From contig NC_087072.1 in NCBI RefSeq assembly GCF_026151205.1, forward strand, positions 1,167,375-1,231,374: DNA of 64,000 nt, read 5' to 3'. The translations under genes were made by a program, and so were the position numbers. This document shows positions 61,486-64,000 of this stretch, in pieces. The stretch's first letter is position 1. Each line of letters starts with the position of its first letter. The notes beneath the pieces were generated by a model. The model was not told the origin of the DNA. It searched no databases and worked only from the letters and a program-made list of their open reading frames with translations. This stretch comes from Bolinopsis microptera. Taxonomy: Eukaryota > Ctenophora > Tentaculata > Lobata > Bolinopsidae.

Positions 61486-63013
61486 AATGAGTCTTGACAC
61501 CATTTTAGGGTTATACGGGTTCCTGCTAGTATTATAGAAAGCGAGACGATATATACCCGTACCATTTTACTGACACCACGACATTAACTTAATTGACAAT
61601 TTGGCGCCCCCTAAGATGGCGAAACATTTTACTATCTTACTATATATAAAGCGAGACGATATATATATATGGATCCGTGCCATTTTACTGACACCACGGC
61701 ATCAACTTTTACGCGACTTTCCGCAAAAACCGTAAAAGATATACAACTGAAACTTTTTTGACTGGGTCAAATGCTTTTATGCTTTTCAAATCAGCATGAA
61801 AAAATAAAAAATTGGACAAGGAATAGGAGTTTTAGAGCCCAAAATTTGGACCCCCAAGTGGTGTCAAAAACGCGAATTAAATAGGTAATAATTATTTTAG
61901 TCTTGAGTCTTGACACCATTTTAGGGTTATACGGGTTCCTGCTAGTATTATAGAAAGCGAGACGATATATACCCGTACCATTTTACTGACACCACGGCAT
62001 TAACTTTGACACGACTTTCTGCAAAAACCGTAAAAGATATACAACTCAAACGTTTGTGACTAGTTCAAATGCTTTAATGGCTTGGTACGGGTATATATCG
62101 TCTCGCTTTCTGCTTAAATAGTCTCTTGAGTCTTGACACCACTTTAGAGTTACAATCACCATCAATCAAATTCAAAATTATGCAATCAATCACTATACAT
62201 CCACGATCATATGATCAAAACACAAAACTTTGTAATATACTGTTTCTGTTTGAGATTTGAATAACGTTACTGTAATGTTTCAAATTATATTTTAAATGTT
62301 CAAAAAAATGTTCAAAATGAGTCTTGACACCATTTTAGGGTTATACGGGTTCCTGCTAGTATTATAGAAAGCGAGACGATATATACCCGTACCATTTTAC
62401 TGACACCACGGCATTAACTTAATTGACAATTTGGCGCCCCCTAAGATGGCGAAACATTTTACTATCTTACTATATATAAAGCGAGACGATATATATATAT
62501 GGATCCGTGCCATTTTACTGACACCACGGCATCAACTTTTACGCGACTTTCCGCAAAAACCGTAAAAGATATACAACTGAAACTTTTTTGACTGGGTCAA
62601 ATGCTTTTATGCTTTTCAAATCAGCATGAAAAAATAAAAAATTGTACAAGGAATAGGAGTTTTAGAGCCCAAAATTTTGACCCCCAAGTGGTGTCAAAAA
62701 CGCGAATTAAATAGGTAATAATTATTTTAGTCTCCTGAGTCTTGACAACATTTTAGGGTTATACGGGTTCCTGCTAGTATTATAGAAAGCGAGACGATAT
62801 ATATCCGTACCATTTTACTGACACCACGGCATCAACTTTGACACGACTTTCTGCAAAAACCGTAAAAGATATACAACTCAAACTTTTGTGACTAGTTCAA
62901 ATGCTTTAATGGCTTGGTACGGGTATATATCGTCTCGCTTTCTGCTTAAATAGTCTCTTGAGTCTTGACACCACTTTAGAGTTACATTAGACGGGTTCCT
63001 GCTAGTATAACCT
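61486..63013. repeat. Cluster of PLE-associated terminal repeats in an ~835-bp tandem duplication
   Basis: Five junctions of the form 'gttatacgggttcctgctag' followed by 'tagaaagcgagacgatatat' occur near 61505, 61923, 62339, 62758 and 62990. Units 61317-62151 and 62152-62990 match closely, including a fragment of the two-ORF LINE 3' end at their start. Confidence 0.8.
62152..62317 (+). mobile_element. 3'-end fragment of the two-ORF LINE
   Basis: Same sequence as 61317-61485 ('caatcaccatcaatcaaatt' to 'aaatgttcaaaaaaatgttc'). It is preceded and followed by PLE-associated repeats. Confidence 0.75.
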
Positions 63014-64000
63014 AAAGCCACAGCTTTTTGTCAATTTAAATTCGATCATATTATAATTAAACTATAATGTTCAGAAAAATAAATGAAGTTTAATATATTA
63101 TTAAGGCTAGTTTAAACATGAGAATTGTTGTGAAACTGAACCATATAACAATTGTAGATTCAAAATATAAATGTTTGAATACTAATAGTTGAGTACTACG
63201 CTTATATTTTGACTTTGGCTCTAATCAAACGAGTTTTCAGCAAGTGTACGACATACGTTCCATATTAGAGATCAACATCAGATGCTGCTCAAATTCTTGT
63301 TGCTTATCAGTTGCCTATCAGTTATCACGAAGTTGATAAGGCTTGCTTGTTTTATTTGCAGCTTTGTTTGACGGCGTGCATAAAATATTTCCGTAATATA
63401 TAAATTTACCGATAAGAACTGTTTCCAGAAATATTTGAACAGTTAATGCTATTTTGACTAAGAAAGCGAACTGCGAAGGTATACATCATACAATATAAGG
63501 AATATGAAACAAAACTTTAATATAAAATATTTTACAACACAGCTAAGAGAGATTGTATAAAATAATAAGAGATTCTGTTCAGTGTTCTGGCAAGAAGCGC
63601 TAGAGGGGCATGGGAAGTAGAAAATGCTACTAGTTACCATGGTTACACCACTGCTACTAAATACAGAACCGACACTTTAACAAATTGTTATGTATTTAAT
63701 AATATGTGTTCTACATACTTATAGTATGTATGTTATATAATTATAATATATTTAGATAGTAGGATTGTAGTCATATAATTGAGCGATTGTAACTCAGAAA
63801 TTTTATATCGAATCCGGATGAAAATTTGGACCTTTACTGATAGTTGAAATTCGACATATGACGTCATCTATATATAGCGTCATCTAGCGTCATCTAGCGT
63901 GAAATATCGCCAGATGATGATAGAATTAGATGACGCTAGATGACGCCAATTAGCGACATTATCGCTAAGTGCACGGCACCTTTCGAATGTCGATATCTAG
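63014..64000. other. No gene recognised; inverted gcgtcatcta repeats near the end
   Basis: AT-rich unique-looking sequence. At 63858-63943 'gcgtcatcta' occurs three times and 'tagatgacgc' twice in the opposite sense, which allows a hairpin. Confidence 0.5.

Overview
The window is nuclear DNA of an animal. The evidence is spliced extracellular modules (kringle, thrombospondin type 1, immunoglobulin-like) in exons bounded by phase-1 introns, set in AT-rich DNA crowded with LINEs, Penelope-like elements (PLEs), a mariner-like element and MITEs. The module types and the transposon mix fit a marine invertebrate such as a cnidarian or an early-branching deuterostome; the species cannot be fixed from the sequence alone. 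No rRNA, tRNA or CRISPR array was recognised.

Region 1 (about 0.9-21.9 kb, minus strand) is one candidate host gene, open at both ends. In transcription order it has a complete kringle in three exons (21848-21126), a 137-codon exon of unknown fold (14308-13898), three thrombospondin type 1 repeats (9240-8175), and eleven Ig-like exons of two alternating types (7919-951). All module junctions are phase 1, so the exons join in frame. The Ig exons lie in almost identical genomic units of 1.03-1.04 kb and the TSP1 exons in units of 449 bp. The introns carry a LINE 3' part (2-869), an ORF1-only LINE derivative (4961-6404), a mariner-like relic (10211-10994), palindromic repeats, a LINE fragment (15155-17121), a MITE (17989-18443) and a deleted PLE (18590-19792).

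Region 2 (about 22.7-63.0 kb) is a transposon nest arranged as a very large palindrome with its axis near 42,725. The left arm (24,015-42,724) is clean. It holds a two-ORF LINE (887-aa ORF1 and 1208-aa ORF2, minus strand), a PLE fragment, a LINE tail, a (GGGACA)n array, and a DNA element with inverted arrays of a TAGTGCGACACGTAC-type repeat. That element sits in an older LINE with an 8-bp target duplication, and it is itself split by a third LINE (1103-aa ORF) with a 23-bp target duplication. The right arm (42,725-61,485) mirrors all of this, but between about 43.95 and 59.84 kb it is full of small indels, with a poly-C run and a poly-A/T block. This looks more like unpolished long-read sequence or a fold-back assembly artefact than evolutionary decay. 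The last 1.6 kb of the arm and the central 2.4 kb are clean.

Region 3 (61.5-63.0 kb) is a cluster of PLE-associated repeat copies in a tandem duplication of about 835 bp, followed by about 1 kb with no recognised gene.

The most notable points are the kringle-TSP1-Ig gene with its homogenised Ig array; the LINE ORF1 protein, which appears to combine a degenerate AlkB-like domain, SAP-like motifs, a coiled coil and an SGNH-hydrolase-like domain; and the giant palindrome with unequal sequence quality between its arms.
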